Source: Pseudomonadales bacterium
GTDB taxonomy: Bacteria; Pseudomonadota; Gammaproteobacteria; Pseudomonadales; Azotimanducaceae
Length of the DNA: 64,000 nucleotides
Assembly: GCA_029251375.1 (NCBI GenBank)
Contig: JAQXDL010000021.1
Location: 62,001 to 126,000 of the forward strand
Reading direction: 5' to 3'
Shown piece by piece: positions 26,505 through 36,686 of this stretch; within the stretch, counting starts at the first letter, position 1, and every line of letters begins with the position of its first letter. Below the pieces are notes generated by a model that saw only the letters and a program-made list of their open reading frames with translations, was not told the DNA's origin and ran no database searches. The translations under genes were made by a program, and so were the position numbers.

Positions 26505-29500
26505 TCACTTGTTTTGCAGGGCATTGATCAGATCTGAGCGACCTTGCTCCATCGATTGATAATCTTGGATCGCCTTCCCGAAATTTTCGAGGGCCCGTTC
26601 GAAATGCAGAATTTTCTCCTCATCAGGTACCTTACCTGCTAACAATTTGTGTTCGAGGGCTTTTGCTGCGGCCATTAAGTCGTATGCCCCAAAACTGCCG
26701 ACGACCCCAGCGATGTTGTGTACAAGCCGCTCAGCTTTAATAGTTTCCCTGTCGCTGAGCAGGGACCTAAAATCTTGATCTGCGTTTTTATAAATTCGCG
26801 TGAACTCGATCAATAGTCTTTGTAAAAGCTGACTATCATGATCGTGGGCTTTCAATGCTTGTGAGAAATTGACGCCGCGCACTAGTTGCGAATTGTTCTG
26901 TCCGTCAATGTCGCTAACAGGCGCTACTTTTGACGTGACTGCCAGAGGAGAGACTGTTGGCCGTGTGTTGGTCATTTCGCCGATAACGTCCAACAGAAGT
27001 GAAAAATCTATCGGTTTAGTTACGTATTTGTTAAAGCCCTGCGCTAAAGCATTTTCTATTTCACCCTCCAGTACGCCAGCAGACAACGCAATGACCGGCA
27101 AGCCTTCGAACTTTTCATCGGCACGAATTCTTTGAATGGTTTCTATACCGTCCATTATGGGCATGCGAAGGTCCATGAGAACCAAATCGAATGTCTGTGA
27201 CGCCATAAGTTCTAAAGCGATTTTACCGTGATCCGCGACAGTGATCCTGTGTCCAGCATTGCGCAGTACTTCTCCGGCAAGTTCCTGATTGATAATGTTA
27301 TCTTCGACTAACAGCAAGTCTAAACCAGTAGATTCTATCAGGTGATTAATCGGTTCGATCGACGGCGTGAGATGTGCGGTTTCGATCCACTTCTCGACAA
27401 TGATTGAAAAGAAAAAACGACTGCCTTCGCCTAACTTACTGGTTGCATGAATATCGCCCTGCATCATCTCTACCAGTTTTCGGCAAATCGCTAGACCTAA
27501 ACCTGTGCCATCAACTCGACGCAAAGAATCAGTTTGATTGAAGGATTCAAAAATCGTCTCTAGGTCTTTTGGGTCAATGCCGGTGCCGGTGTCCTCGATC
27601 GTAAAATTCAAGCAGGACCTGTTGTTGGGTAGTTCGATCGTATCAATCTCCAGCGTGATGCGGCCTTGTTCAGTAAATTTCAGGGCGTTACTTACTAAAT
27701 TGATAAGAATTTGGCCTATTCTTACTGGGTCTCCGAGTAAAAATTCATTGTCCATCGACAATGGATTCGGTAGCACCAACTCGATGCCTTTCTCCTCTGC
27801 CTCCAGTCTAAATAAATTGAGTGCGTCGGTGATAACAGCGCTGATTTTAAAAGGGCTTTTCTGTAATGCTAACTTTCCTGATTCTACTTTTGAGATGTCG
27901 AGTATGTCGTTGATAACACGCAAGAGATGATTCGAAGAATTACGAATGGTGGTTAAATATTCGCTCTGCCTCTTGTTTAGTGGTGTCTCTAAAGCGAGTT
28001 CAGTAAAGCCGATGATTGCGTTCATCGGCGTTCTGATTTCATGGCTCATATTTGCAAGAAATTGGCTCTTTGTGTCTGTAGCTGCTTCGGCCAAGCGCTT
28101 GGCCTGTTCGGCTTGTTCTCGCAACTTACGCTCCGTGATGTCGATAATTGACGCTTCGATATGCTCACTGGTTTTATTCTCATCCGGTACAATCTTTGCG
28201 GATATAGCCACCCAAAGTTTGGTTTGATCGTTGCGAAAGATTTGCGTTTCGAAACCAACGACGAACTTGTCCTCAAACAGCGTTTCGATGATTTCGTGCA
28301 GTGCGTCATGGTCAGCAAAAATTGAATGTAGGTCGAGTCGCCGCTCTGTACTTAAGATTGGATCGCTAAAACCCATCAGGTGAATTGCCGCCGGGTTGAT
28401 CGTTGCGATTACGCCATCGAAGTCAATCTCGACAATCGCCTCCACAGCATTCTGATACAGGGATAGGTATTTGTCCCGAGAGCTATTGAGTTGTTGATAT
28501 AGCTTGGCATTTTCAATCGCAATCGCAGATTGCAGCGCCAGCAGCTTGAGTACGGTGACTCGATCTTGCGTAAAGGCATGTGTGCTTTGCATGTTTTCAA
28601 TGTACAGCACACCAATCAAGTGTGATTTACTCAAGATTGGCACACACAGAATCGACTTGGGTGAATACTTCGTGACGTAATCATCTTGGGTAAAAATATC
28701 CTCGTTCTGGGCATCGTTCAAGACCAGGTCTTCTTGTGTGCGAGCGACGTAAAGAATGATTGATTGGGGGAGAATGTCGGCATCTTCCAATACAATACTG
28801 ACGTGGTCGTGTTCAGTCGTTGAGCCAGTAAATCGACTGGAGATTTCTACAGAAAAGCCATCAGCATCAGCAAAAACCAGGCAAGCATGATGAGCTCCGG
28901 CATTCTCTAAAGCCACCTGCATCAATTTTTCCAACAAATCGCCTAGAATTATCTCACCCGCTAGCACCTGTGAAGCCTTAATGACCGTGCTGAGATCCAT
29001 CGTATCAAGTCGCGAGGCATTCTGACTGTTATTCGTCGCGGCGATACTATCTGACGGGTTGGCGCCCTTCAGGACGCCTTCGTTGAGACCGTAAAACTCC
29101 GCATCGAGAGCGTTTACTTTGGCCGAACTGCCCCATCTGACGTAGCTTGTTCTGGCATTGCTAAAATGAAACAAGGCGAGTTCTCGACGATTCGAGTTGT
29201 AATAAAATCGGCCAGCAAGCTCGCAAGCCAGACCGTGATCTTTCAAGAAGCCATTTAACTTGGCGTAATGAATTGCCAGTTCATAATGATCCATTGCACT
29301 GGCTGATTCCAAGTTAACGCGGGCGAGCTCGGCTTCCACAAGATGGTAGGCATGCAGATTGTTATGGGGTGCATGTTGCGCCCATTTCCGCAGTTGTCGT
29401 TGGTTGCGTTGTACTCTCCATTTTAGTTTCAATCGGCTCAGACCATCGGCTTCAGTAATGGACCCAATGCAAGCTAAACTCTCGTACAAGTTAAAAAACG

Positions 29501-32500
29501 GGATGCTGGGCGATGAGGCGACAGCGTATAAGTGCGACCTCGCGGCTTTTGCAAATATCAGTGCTTCTTTATTTTGATGAAACAAAACAGCGGTTAATAA
29601 CTTCACGATGTGTAGGGTTGCAATACTTGTTACATCTCCGCCTCGCCTGTGATGGGGCAACATTTCTGACTCTTTATAAAATTCACCCTCTAATATCCAG
29701 GCTTTGCCGGAAGGAGCCAATAAATTGCGAACGACCTGCTGGTAGATGCAGCCAATACTTAACATTGGCGTTTGGTTGAGATCCTTAGCGGTTTGATTGT
29801 AGTTTTCGAGATTTTTATCGAGACTGTTTAAGTCATGACCGAGTAGAAATGCGTTCGCCGACCCTGTCATAGCTGCAATTAATGCAAACTCAATATCGCC
29901 CGTTTCCATCCCAATACGATGCGCGGTTGCTAAGGGTTCGAGAGACTCCTTGATGTGGTGTTTCCAAGTTAGAATAAAATTATTCACCAAGGTCAGTGTT
30001 CGACAGTGCAATTCTTTGTTAGAGGACGTCAGGTTCTCAGTCGCTAGCATGCCGAAACGGTAGCCGGTCTGGATTGTGCCAAAATAAGAAATGATCAAAG
30101 CGCCAAACATGGGGTAAGCGAAGGACGATTCTGGCGCCATTCCTTCAGTTAGGGACAGTTCGGTAATTTTTAGAATGTAGTTGGTCGTTCTTCGGTCCCC
30201 AATCAAATATCCAGCTTGGCACATTAAAACCAGCACTCGCATAGCTGCTAGCGATTCTGGGTTTGTCATACGTGGTATGTTTTTGATGTCGACGCGGTTC
30301 ATTTTTATCGTTAGATAAATTGCTTTTGCTAGGATGACAGGTGTACTAAAAACGGTAACGCCATCATTGAGTTTTATGCCAAGCTCAGTAAGCATTTTCT
30401 GGCCCAGTGATATGGCGTTGTTCATATCACCATAAGCGATCAGTGCTCGCATTTGAATTTCTTGAGCTCGGCAGGTGTCTAGTGTATTTCGAGTGTGCGC
30501 TAAAGTGATGTGCAGTAGGTTGTCTAGTTGTTCTGTGTCGCCGCATAGATAAGCAGCCTCGGCAGCTTCGAGGTGCATAGCGAAGCCATTTTCATATTGC
30601 ACCCAGACATTTTGGCCATGTAATGCAATGGCGGTCCGAAGATATTTAAAGGCGGCTTGAAAGGCTGCTGAGTCGCGCGCACGTCTTGCAGCGGTCAGGT
30701 TGAGTTCTGCTAAACGGTGCTTGTCGATCGAGTTATTTTGGTTGCTCTCCATGTCAAAATTTAGCTGATTCACGATATCAAAAATATTTTCTCGGGGGTT
30801 ACCTTCTTGCTCTTTTAGAAAATTTTGACCAATTTGGCTATGAATTCTGCGCCTTTCATTCTTATCAAGCAGTGAATAGGCCGCTTGCTGAATGCCTTCA
30901 TGAGAAAATTGATACTTCATGCGCCGATCTGAATTTAGCTCCATTGGGCTGTAGACGAGGTACCCTTCCTTGATAGCATCTAACAGTTTTGCCGCTGTTT
31001 CGGCATAGGATAAGCCGGAAACGTCTTGTATTGTGTCAAGACTGAAGGATTCTGCAATGCATGAGGCAATCTTAAGTAATTGGGCGGTTTGCTTTTCAAG
31101 ATGGCCAACCTTTTCGGCGAGCATTACGCCAACATTTTCAGTAGGGGGGTGTGCTTCAAGACGTTTGGCGTCCCAATCCCATTCTCTGTGTTCCCGATTA
31201 AAAGTAATGATGCCTTGGTTGTTTAGCCGGACTAAAAATTCTCTTAGCGCGAGTGGGTTGCCGCTCGTTTTTTGGTGGATCACAGCGGCTAAATCGAGCA
31301 CCTCTTCAACAGAACGAAACAAGGCTTCTGAGATAATTTTTGCAACACTTCCAATACTCAGGTTTTGAAGGTCATAGAATTCGGCATCAGGAAGTCGTGA
31401 GCGAATGGCTGCTGTAGCGGGCGTTTTTATGCTTTTCGATGCTGCAATCTCTAGCCTCATTGCGGCGAGAAAAAGAAATCGCGGTAATTTGTACTCAGAG
31501 AAGAGAGACTCGAATAAGCTTAGCGAGGCTTGATCGATCCACTGCAGATTATCAATGAATAAGACAAATATATGTTCGTCGACGGTTAGGGACTCTATCA
31601 ATGCCGCAAGGCTTTTCGATAAGCGGCTTCTAAGTTCGGTCGGTGAATAGTCGGCGCTGTTTGGCTCTGTTTTACCGATCACCTTTTCAAGCTCTGGCGA
31701 AAGCGTTGTCAATAAACCAATATTACCTTGCAGTTTTTTATGTAGTCGTTCGCGGATCGTCGCTAAGTCGCCAGAGGCTAGCAGTTGTCGCGACAGTTGC
31801 CCTAATGCCAAGGATATCCCGCTATAAGGTACATCTGGATTAACCACATTGTGTCGTCCAACGGCGAGGTAACCGTGATGCGCGGTAACCTCCTTACGCA
31901 GATCGGAGATCAGCGACGATTTACCCACGCCAGCGTCACCGGTGCATATAATGATTTTGCGCTGGCCAGCCTCAACAGCCTCAAGCGCGCGGCTTAACCC
32001 CGCCCATTCTTCTTCGCGTTCGAGTAACTTCTCTGGAATGTTAAGGTTTTCAGGGATGTCATCTAAAGCAACTTCGAAACTGCTCAGCCGTTCGACATTT
32101 TCTGTTTCTAAATACTCGATGCACAGGCTAAGGTCCTGGTGAATGGCAAAGGTGCTTTGGTAGCGGTCTTCTGGCATTTTGGCGAGTAGTTTCAAAGCAA
32201 TTTTGCTTATCGACTGCGGGATTTCAGGCACGATGTCGCTAGGAGATAGGGGCTCACTAGCAATTTGCTGGTGTACTAACTGAATCGGATCGTCTGATGT
32301 AAAGGGCGGGTTACCTGTGAGCAGTTCATATAAGACTGAGCCCAGGGAATAGAAATCGGTTCGATAATCGATAGAGCGATTCATTCGACCGGTTTGTTCC
32401 GGAGAAATGTATTCGAGCTTGCCCTCTTCGCCGCTGTTGATTTCGAGCTGCTTGCTGGCATGTTTGAAGCTGGCGATACTGAAATCGACCAGTTTGACGG

Positions 32501-32924
32501 TTCTTGTTTCCGAGTTGAACAAAATAGCGTCGGGATTAAGGTTTTTATGGATCATGTCGTGTGCATGTAAGTGATCTAGCGCGTCGGCGAGATCTCGGGT
32601 TAGGTACAGGGAGGCGGGTAATGGCAGTTTCCCTTTTGCCAGTGTTAACGAGAGGTTGTCCGCATTCTGGAATTCTGTAATAAGAATCGGTATGCCAGAT
32701 TGCTCTATTAGCTCGTACACACGCACAACAAACTTCGAATCCAGCGCGTGTAAAAAATCAAATTCTCGATGGAACTTAGCGACCTCGTCGGGCGATGCAA
32801 CTTCAGGCCTGAGCTGAAGCATTGTGACGAGCTTGCCATCTTCAACCCGCCGCGCTTTATAAATTAACGCTTCTGGCGTTTGAGAAACACTCCTAATGGC
32901 GCTGTAACCCGGTACAGAAATCAT
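26505..32924 (-). CDS. Giant hybrid sensor: pseudokinase - AAA/NACHT-like ATPase - GAF - PAS - histidine kinase - REC - Hpt
   Basis: A cytoplasmic 2139-residue signalling protein without membrane helices. Order: Ser/Thr kinase-like domain (about 1-275); AAA_16-type ATPase with Walker A GDAGVGKSS near 330 and LFIDNLQWID; a long helical TPR-like region (about 650-1290); GAF (about 1315-1480); PAS (about 1482-1610); HisKA with the phospho-His in MSHEIRTPMN (about 1629); HATPase (NLVSNALKF, DTGTGI, GTGLGLAIC); receiver with Asp near 1918 (LVLMDLRMP); and a C-terminal Hpt with His near 2070 (LVHNIAG). The Ser/Thr kinase domain lacks the ATP-binding Lys (Leu36 in VTML), the catalytic Asp (Asn128 in HKN) and the DFG Gly (DFS). 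It lies 73 bases downstream of a response regulator, its likely phosphorelay target. Confidence 0.93.
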   Translation of the reverse strand: MISVPGYSAIRSVSQTPEALIYKARRVEDGKLVTMLQLRPEVASPDEVAKFHREFDFLHALDSKFVVRVYELIEQSGIPILITEFQNADNLSLTLAKGKLPLPASLYLTRDLADALDHLHAHDMIHKNLNPDAILFNSETRTVKLVDFSIASFKHASKQLEINSGEEGKLEYISPEQTGRMNRSIDYRTDFYSLGSVLYELLTGNPPFTSDDPIQLVHQQIASEPLSPSDIVPEIPQSISKIALKLLAKMPEDRYQSTFAIHQDLSLCIEYLETENVERLSSFEVALDDIPENLNIPEKLLEREEEWAGLSRALEAVEAGQRKIIICTGDAGVGKSSLISDLRKEVTAHHGYLAVGRHNVVNPDVPYSGISLALGQLSRQLLASGDLATIRERLHKKLQGNIGLLTTLSPELEKVIGKTEPNSADYSPTELRSRLSKSLAALIESLTVDEHIFVLFIDNLQWIDQASLSLFESLFSEYKLPRFLFLAAMRLEIAASKSIKTPATAAIRSRLPDAEFYDLQNLSIGSVAKIISEALFRSVEEVLDLAAVIHQKTSGNPLALREFLVRLNNQGIITFNREHREWDWDAKRLEAHPPTENVGVMLAEKVGHLEKQTAQLLKIASCIAESFSLDTIQDVSGLSYAETAAKLLDAIKEGYLVYSPMELNSDRRMKYQFSHEGIQQAAYSLLDKNERRRIHSQIGQNFLKEQEGNPRENIFDIVNQLNFDMESNQNNSIDKHRLAELNLTAARRARDSAAFQAAFKYLRTAIALHGQNVWVQYENGFAMHLEAAEAAYLCGDTEQLDNLLHITLAHTRNTLDTCRAQEIQMRALIAYGDMNNAISLGQKMLTELGIKLNDGVTVFSTPVILAKAIYLTIKMNRVDIKNIPRMTNPESLAAMRVLVLMCQAGYLIGDRRTTNYILKITELSLTEGMAPESSFAYPMFGALIISYFGTIQTGYRFGMLATENLTSSNKELHCRTLTLVNNFILTWKHHIKESLEPLATAHRIGMETGDIEFALIAAMTGSANAFLLGHDLNSLDKNLENYNQTAKDLNQTPMLSIGCIYQQVVRNLLAPSGKAWILEGEFYKESEMLPHHRRGGDVTSIATLHIVKLLTAVLFHQNKEALIFAKAARSHLYAVASSPSIPFFNLYESLACIGSITEADGLSRLKLKWRVQRNQRQLRKWAQHAPHNNLHAYHLVEAELARVNLESASAMDHYELAIHYAKLNGFLKDHGLACELAGRFYYNSNRRELALFHFSNARTSYVRWGSSAKVNALDAEFYGLNEGVLKGANPSDSIAATNNSQNASRLDTMDLSTVIKASQVLAGEIILGDLLEKLMQVALENAGAHHACLVFADADGFSVEISSRFTGSTTEHDHVSIVLEDADILPQSIILYVARTQEDLVLNDAQNEDIFTQDDYVTKYSPKSILCVPILSKSHLIGVLYIENMQSTHAFTQDRVTVLKLLALQSAIAIENAKLYQQLNSSRDKYLSLYQNAVEAIVEIDFDGVIATINPAAIHLMGFSDPILSTERRLDLHSIFADHDALHEIIETLFEDKFVVGFETQIFRNDQTKLWVAISAKIVPDENKTSEHIEASIIDITERKLREQAEQAKRLAEAATDTKSQFLANMSHEIRTPMNAIIGFTELALETPLNKRQSEYLTTIRNSSNHLLRVINDILDISKVESGKLALQKSPFKISAVITDALNLFRLEAEEKGIELVLPNPLSMDNEFLLGDPVRIGQILINLVSNALKFTEQGRITLEIDTIELPNNRSCLNFTIEDTGTGIDPKDLETIFESFNQTDSLRRVDGTGLGLAICRKLVEMMQGDIHATSKLGEGSRFFFSIIVEKWIETAHLTPSIEPINHLIESTGLDLLLVEDNIINQELAGEVLRNAGHRITVADHGKIALELMASQTFDLVLMDLRMPIMDGIETIQRIRADEKFEGLPVIALSAGVLEGEIENALAQGFNKYVTKPIDFSLLLDVIGEMTNTRPTVSPLAVTSKVAPVSDIDGQNNSQLVRGVNFSQALKAHDHDSQLLQRLLIEFTRIYKNADQDFRSLLSDRETIKAERLVHNIAGVVGSFGAYDLMAAAKALEHKLLAGKVPDEEKILHFERALENFGKAIQDYQSMEQGRSDLINALQNK

Positions 32925-32997
32925 CGCGTTCTGGGCACGGGTTGCATTCCTGAGGGCCTGTCCACAGCGTTTGCCAGCAGTTGTAGGGCGCGCATGT

Positions 32998-33708
32998 TTA
33001 TTTTACCGTCGGCGAAAACAAATAACCGGTGCCATGGATTGTGCTGATGAACGTAGTGCCCGGCGAGTGTTCACGAAATTTACGTCTTACCTGACCCACC
33101 AGCACGTCGATATAGCGGTCATCAGGATACCATTCACGATTACGGATTTTATTCATCAACTGATCTCGGGTCATCACCTTGCCAGAACTCTCAATGAGTG
33201 CCAGCAGAAGATGAAATTCGCCAGCTGAAAGGGGTTGAACCAACGCTTCAGGCGTTGTCAGTTCGCGTTTGTTAAGATCCAACGACCAACCTGAGAAGGT
33301 GCGCTTAAAGCCTTTTTCTTTTTGTTTTTCTTGCGCCTTTACGCGCCAATTGAGATTCTTGACCCGTGAAAGAAGTTCTCTTAGATCAAAGGGTTTAGTG
33401 ACGTAATCATCGGCACCACTTTCTAAACCAACGATACGGTCTATCTGTTCATCTTTGCCAGTCACCAGAATAATGCCAACCTCAGAACTCGCTCGCAGCT
33501 CTCTTGTCAGTGTTAGGCCATCTTTACCGGGTAAGTTTATGTCCAGCAGCAGCAGATCAATATCTTTTTCTTTGACAAAGTCCGCCACGCCATCAGCATC
33601 TTCCTTCGTATAAACCGTGTATCCCTCTTTCTCGAAGTGCGCAGACAACTGCGCGCGGGTGATAGGTTCATCTTCTATTATCAGCAAGTTGGTCGATTGC
33701 TCTATCAT
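32998..33708 (-). CDS. OmpR-family response regulator
   Basis: A 236-residue two-component regulator: receiver domain (about 6-120) with acidic pocket IIEDEP, phospho-acceptor Asp56 (LLLLDINLPGKDG), Thr/Ser switch (LVTG) and Lys of DYVTKPFD; then a winged-helix DNA-binding domain (about 140-232) with RDQLMNKIRNREWYPDDRYIDVLV and the C-terminal STIHGTGYLF. It resembles the ArcA/TorR subgroup, which typically pairs with tripartite (HK-REC-Hpt) sensors, matching the neighbour. The regulon is unknown. Confidence 0.94.
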   Translation of the reverse strand: MIEQSTNLLIIEDEPITRAQLSAHFEKEGYTVYTKEDADGVADFVKEKDIDLLLLDINLPGKDGLTLTRELRASSEVGIILVTGKDEQIDRIVGLESGADDYVTKPFDLRELLSRVKNLNWRVKAQEKQKEKGFKRTFSGWSLDLNKRELTTPEALVQPLSAGEFHLLLALIESSGKVMTRDQLMNKIRNREWYPDDRYIDVLVGQVRRKFREHSPGTTFISTIHGTGYLFSPTVK

Positions 33709-33812
33709 TAAGTGTCTCTGTCTCTGTCGTTATCTTGGTGAACGAGTTTGGCATGGCTGAACTCGCATTCGGGTAATACCTGTTGCCGATAACAATTAGC
33801 CATGACAGCCGC

Positions 33813-33818
33813 TATAAT
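33813..33818 (+). promoter_or_regulatory. Candidate -10 element for yheU
   Basis: A perfect TATAAT at 33813-33818 lies about 118 bases before the yheU start. No good -35 is found at normal spacing (TTGCCG at 33783 is 24 bases away), so an activator or a non-standard promoter would be needed. Confidence 0.3.
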
Positions 33819-33935
33819 AGCCCTAAGCGGGGAGTAACGGCAATTTGCTATGACAATCTCTTTCACACCCCTAGATAGCGTTGTTTTCAGAGGTTGTTTC
33901 CAAACTTTATTGTCGATAATGCGGAGAAGTTAAGT

Positions 33936-34169
33936 ATGTCGAATTTCATGGTTGTGCCATGGTCTTCGCTTTCTGAAGATGCCTTAACCGGCATCATAGA
34001 GGACTTTGTGAGCCGCGAAGGCACAGAATATGGTGCCTCGGATATCTCTTTAGGTCAAAAAGTGCAGCAGATTCGTTACCAACTTGAGTGCGGTGACGCA
34101 TCGATTGTTTACGATGCCGAACATTTGTCATGTTCAATTGCTCTAACCCGCGAGTTGCCCGATATTTAG
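33936..34169 (+). CDS. yheU: YheU family protein (UPF0270)
   Basis: A small 77-residue cytoplasmic protein of unknown function, conserved in Gammaproteobacteria. It matches E. coli YheU in VVPWSSLSEDAL, FVSREGTEYG, SLGQKVQQ, QLECGDASIVYD and the C-terminal tail. The start is ATG 33936 with GGAGAAG about 9 bases upstream; the 14-residue in-frame extension to 33894 is not part of the family. Confidence 0.9.
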   Translation: MSNFMVVPWSSLSEDALTGIIEDFVSREGTEYGASDISLGQKVQQIRYQLECGDASIVYDAEHLSCSIALTRELPDI

Positions 34170-34699
34170 CTGTTTTTTTTCAGTCAGACGATTGCCGAGT
34201 GATCAGCTGATTGCTTAGTTTTAAACAGCAGTATGACATTCCTTATCTACATTTCGTCGCAGTTTAACGGTCACTCATCAAAACTGAACGGCACAGCTAC
34301 GCTGGTTCACTACAATGCGAAAAGCCAATAAAAGCATGGGCTTACGTCGCAGTATTGCCGTGGCCAAGCCTTTCAAATGGACCTCAGCGCTGGTGTTTCC
34401 AACCGTTTGTCATGTGTATAAAACCGCTTATCTTTCGTTTACAATCTGTTTACAAATTAGGGAGTAACACACCTTATAATCCCTCCCGTTAAATCTGAAG
34501 ACAGATAGAGGAGCGTCTTCACTAAAGTTCTTGGAAACGATGGTAAAGTGTTAGTTTTATTGAGTATTTTCTTGTTTGGCCAAGGTGTTTTCGTTAAGAT
34601 CGGCGACGAATAAGTGAGCAATACGACAAAGGATCGTTGCATTGGCCATTAAATAAAACGTTACAAAACCTCTATTCTAAGAAGAGAAGTGTTCAGAAG
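34170..34699. other. Intergenic region upstream of the DUF11 operon, with candidate promoter and leader hairpin
   Basis: No gene is seen in the 530 bp. A perfect TATAAT (34475-34480) is preceded by TTTACA (34449-34454) at 20 bases, longer than usual. Downstream, TGAAGAC (34496-34502) pairs with GTCTTCA (34515-34521), a 7-bp stem near the presumed 5' end of the transcript. The leader would be about 210 bases long. Confidence 0.4.
34475..34480 (+). promoter_or_regulatory. Candidate -10 of the DUF11 operon promoter
   Basis: Perfect TATAAT, with TTTACA at 34449-34454 as possible -35 (20-base spacer). This is the best promoter-like site before the five-gene operon, but the long spacer leaves it uncertain. 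Confidence 0.35.
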
Positions 34700-35215
34700 A
34701 TGAAATTTATTACTAGCTCTCAAATAATTGGAAGAAAGTTTATGTTAGCTGAATTGTTGTTACTGATAGCCATGGCGCCTTCGCTTGCGAATGCGGAACC
34801 GCAAATTTTGCTGGACATGGTTGCCTACAAAACAGAAATAGTGATTGTTGATGGTCAAGAAGTGACCAAGCAAGTTAAGACGACCACGATCGAGCCTGGC
34901 CAGGAGCTCGAGTACAAGATTAATTTTGTTAATGAGGGCGATGAGCCAGCAACATCGGTCATTGTGAATAACCCAATTGCGTCGGAAACACTTTATGTGC
35001 CCGACAGTGCAACGGGCGAAGCAATAGAATTTTCTGCTGACGGCGGTGCAACCTTTCACATCGACGGCGAAGTAGTCTACCAGGCAAATGTGTTTGGTGG
35101 CGGTACAGAACAAAGAACAGCAAACGCGGATAGATACACAAATATACGCTGGGTTATCGGTCAAATCGAACCGGGTCAGAGCGGCGAGCTGACTTTTAGA
35201 GTCAAAGTTAAGTAA
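34700..35215 (+). CDS. Small exported single-DUF11-domain protein
   Basis: About 171 residues when started at ATG 34700 (MKFITSSQII); the frame is open further up to 34637, but this start gives a sensible signal peptide ending after SLANA. The mature protein is essentially one DUF11-type beta domain: conserved Lys in VAYKTEIV, PGQELEYKINF, and a final strand LTFRVKVK at the C-terminus. Unlike the next three proteins it has no N-terminal extra domain or strand. It is first in an operon with 20 bases to the next gene. It may be a capping or initiating subunit of a surface structure; this is inference. No enzyme motif is visible. Confidence 0.8.
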   Translation: MKFITSSQIIGRKFMLAELLLLIAMAPSLANAEPQILLDMVAYKTEIVIVDGQEVTKQVKTTTIEPGQELEYKINFVNEGDEPATSVIVNNPIASETLYVPDSATGEAIEFSADGGATFHIDGEVVYQANVFGGGTEQRTANADRYTNIRWVIGQIEPGQSGELTFRVKVK

Positions 35216-35235
35216 TCTTTTTAGGAATCAAGTTC

Positions 35236-36618
35236 ATGGCAAATAGACTATCTTCAAGGAAGTGGTTCGTAAAATGTCTGGCGCTTATGTCGGTCATTGT
35301 CGGGTTTGCCATCGCGCAGCAGGCGGCCGCTAGCACAGCTGCGAACGCGAGAATTCAAAATGAGGTTACGGTGACCTATACCGGTGGTTCTGATACCGCT
35401 GCAGTTTATGTCACTGTTAAATTGATTGAGGTAGCGCCGAATATTTCGGCCGGCTCACCAGTGCCAGCCACGATCTCCTCGACCGGAACATCAAGTACTG
35501 TGTTTACACTTACTTCAGCCTCAAACGGTCCAACGGCTCACACTTTCACATTAGATGCGAGCAGCAGTTGTACATCGACCTGTAATACTGTCTTTCCTGC
35601 AACTACTGCGGGACTCACTGATGGTGAAGAAGTACTCTTGTACGTTGGTCCAGCTGTCGGCCCCTTGCCAGGAACACTTTTCTCATCAGGTGATTCTCTC
35701 AGTCTTGGTGCAACGACATATTACTCAGATAACGGTTTGACAGAATGTACAGCTACTACACCTACCGATTGTGTAATTACTGTTCCGAATGACGCCGCCC
35801 CGGGTGGGGGAGTTAACGGTATATCTGACACAAGTGTAGTGGTCATAGGGGGAGAGGTCTGCTCTGTAACTGTTCTAACAGATCCAGGCCCTCAAGGGAC
35901 CGCTTCAGGTTCAAACGCCGAAACAACGCTGCAGCTATTTGATTGTACGGCCAACCCAACCGGACTGGCGGAAGGCTCCACAATTTTTGAACAACTCGAC
36001 GTGACAATGGTTTTCGACCCAAGTGTTGGTGGAACCCAATCACCTGCGCCGGGTGGTTCTGAAGTAATCACAATCGTGCTTGATGTTGACGGAAACAACG
36101 ACTCCATAGATATCACTTTAACCGCGTTCACTTTGACAGTGAATAAATACGTGAAGAATATAACCACCGTAAACGGTACGGGTTGTTCTTTTGACTTTGG
36201 TAATGCCAGTAGCACAAATGGCTCCGAAAATACCAGTGGAAATTTTTGTCCAACCGCAACAGTTGAGGCAGCCCCTGGTGAATTTCTTGAATACTTGATT
36301 GTCGTGGAGAACGGTTCAGGTAGCGATACCGCCGCAGTGAAGGTGACGGATATTGTGCCTCAGTTCGTCAATTATATAGGCGACAGCGTCAGAGTAAGTA
36401 CCGTTGCATCGGGAAACGGCGCCTACGCAACACAAGGTGATGCGCCTACGGGCGATAATGATTTGGTTGATGTTGATGCTACGACGCCACTAACCACTAT
36501 CTACATATACGCCAATGATACAAACAATGATCAAGCGGCAGCGGGCGATGAAGAAGCGCAGACTCCGCTAACTGACGGTGACTTTGTTTATATTATTTAT
36601 AAAGTGCAAGTCCAATAG
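35236..36618 (+). CDS. Exported DUF11-type surface protein (paralog 1)
   Basis: 460 residues: a signal peptide (cleavage near 33, QAAAS), an N-terminal beta domain beginning NARIQNEVTVTYTGG, a middle region rich in Thr, Ser and Gly with four or more cysteines, and a C-terminal DUF11 domain (about 300-460) introduced by NKYVKNITT, with PGEFLEYLIVV and VTDIVP, ending at FVYIIYKVQVQ. The same plan is seen in the two following genes, so the three are paralogs of modest identity. A TAGGA ribosome site precedes ATG 35236. There is no lipobox or sorting signal. Function is not known; a structural envelope role is likely. Confidence 0.82.
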   Translation: MANRLSSRKWFVKCLALMSVIVGFAIAQQAAASTAANARIQNEVTVTYTGGSDTAAVYVTVKLIEVAPNISAGSPVPATISSTGTSSTVFTLTSASNGPTAHTFTLDASSSCTSTCNTVFPATTAGLTDGEEVLLYVGPAVGPLPGTLFSSGDSLSLGATTYYSDNGLTECTATTPTDCVITVPNDAAPGGGVNGISDTSVVVIGGEVCSVTVLTDPGPQGTASGSNAETTLQLFDCTANPTGLAEGSTIFEQLDVTMVFDPSVGGTQSPAPGGSEVITIVLDVDGNNDSIDITLTAFTLTVNKYVKNITTVNGTGCSFDFGNASSTNGSENTSGNFCPTATVEAAPGEFLEYLIVVENGSGSDTAAVKVTDIVPQFVNYIGDSVRVSTVASGNGAYATQGDAPTGDNDLVDVDATTPLTTIYIYANDTNNDQAAAGDEEAQTPLTDGDFVYIIYKVQVQ

Positions 36619-36686
36619 CGGCTTGCCGAATACCAAACGTTTCGTGAACACCTTGTTGGCGGATTGAATAGAGTTAGGAGAGATTG

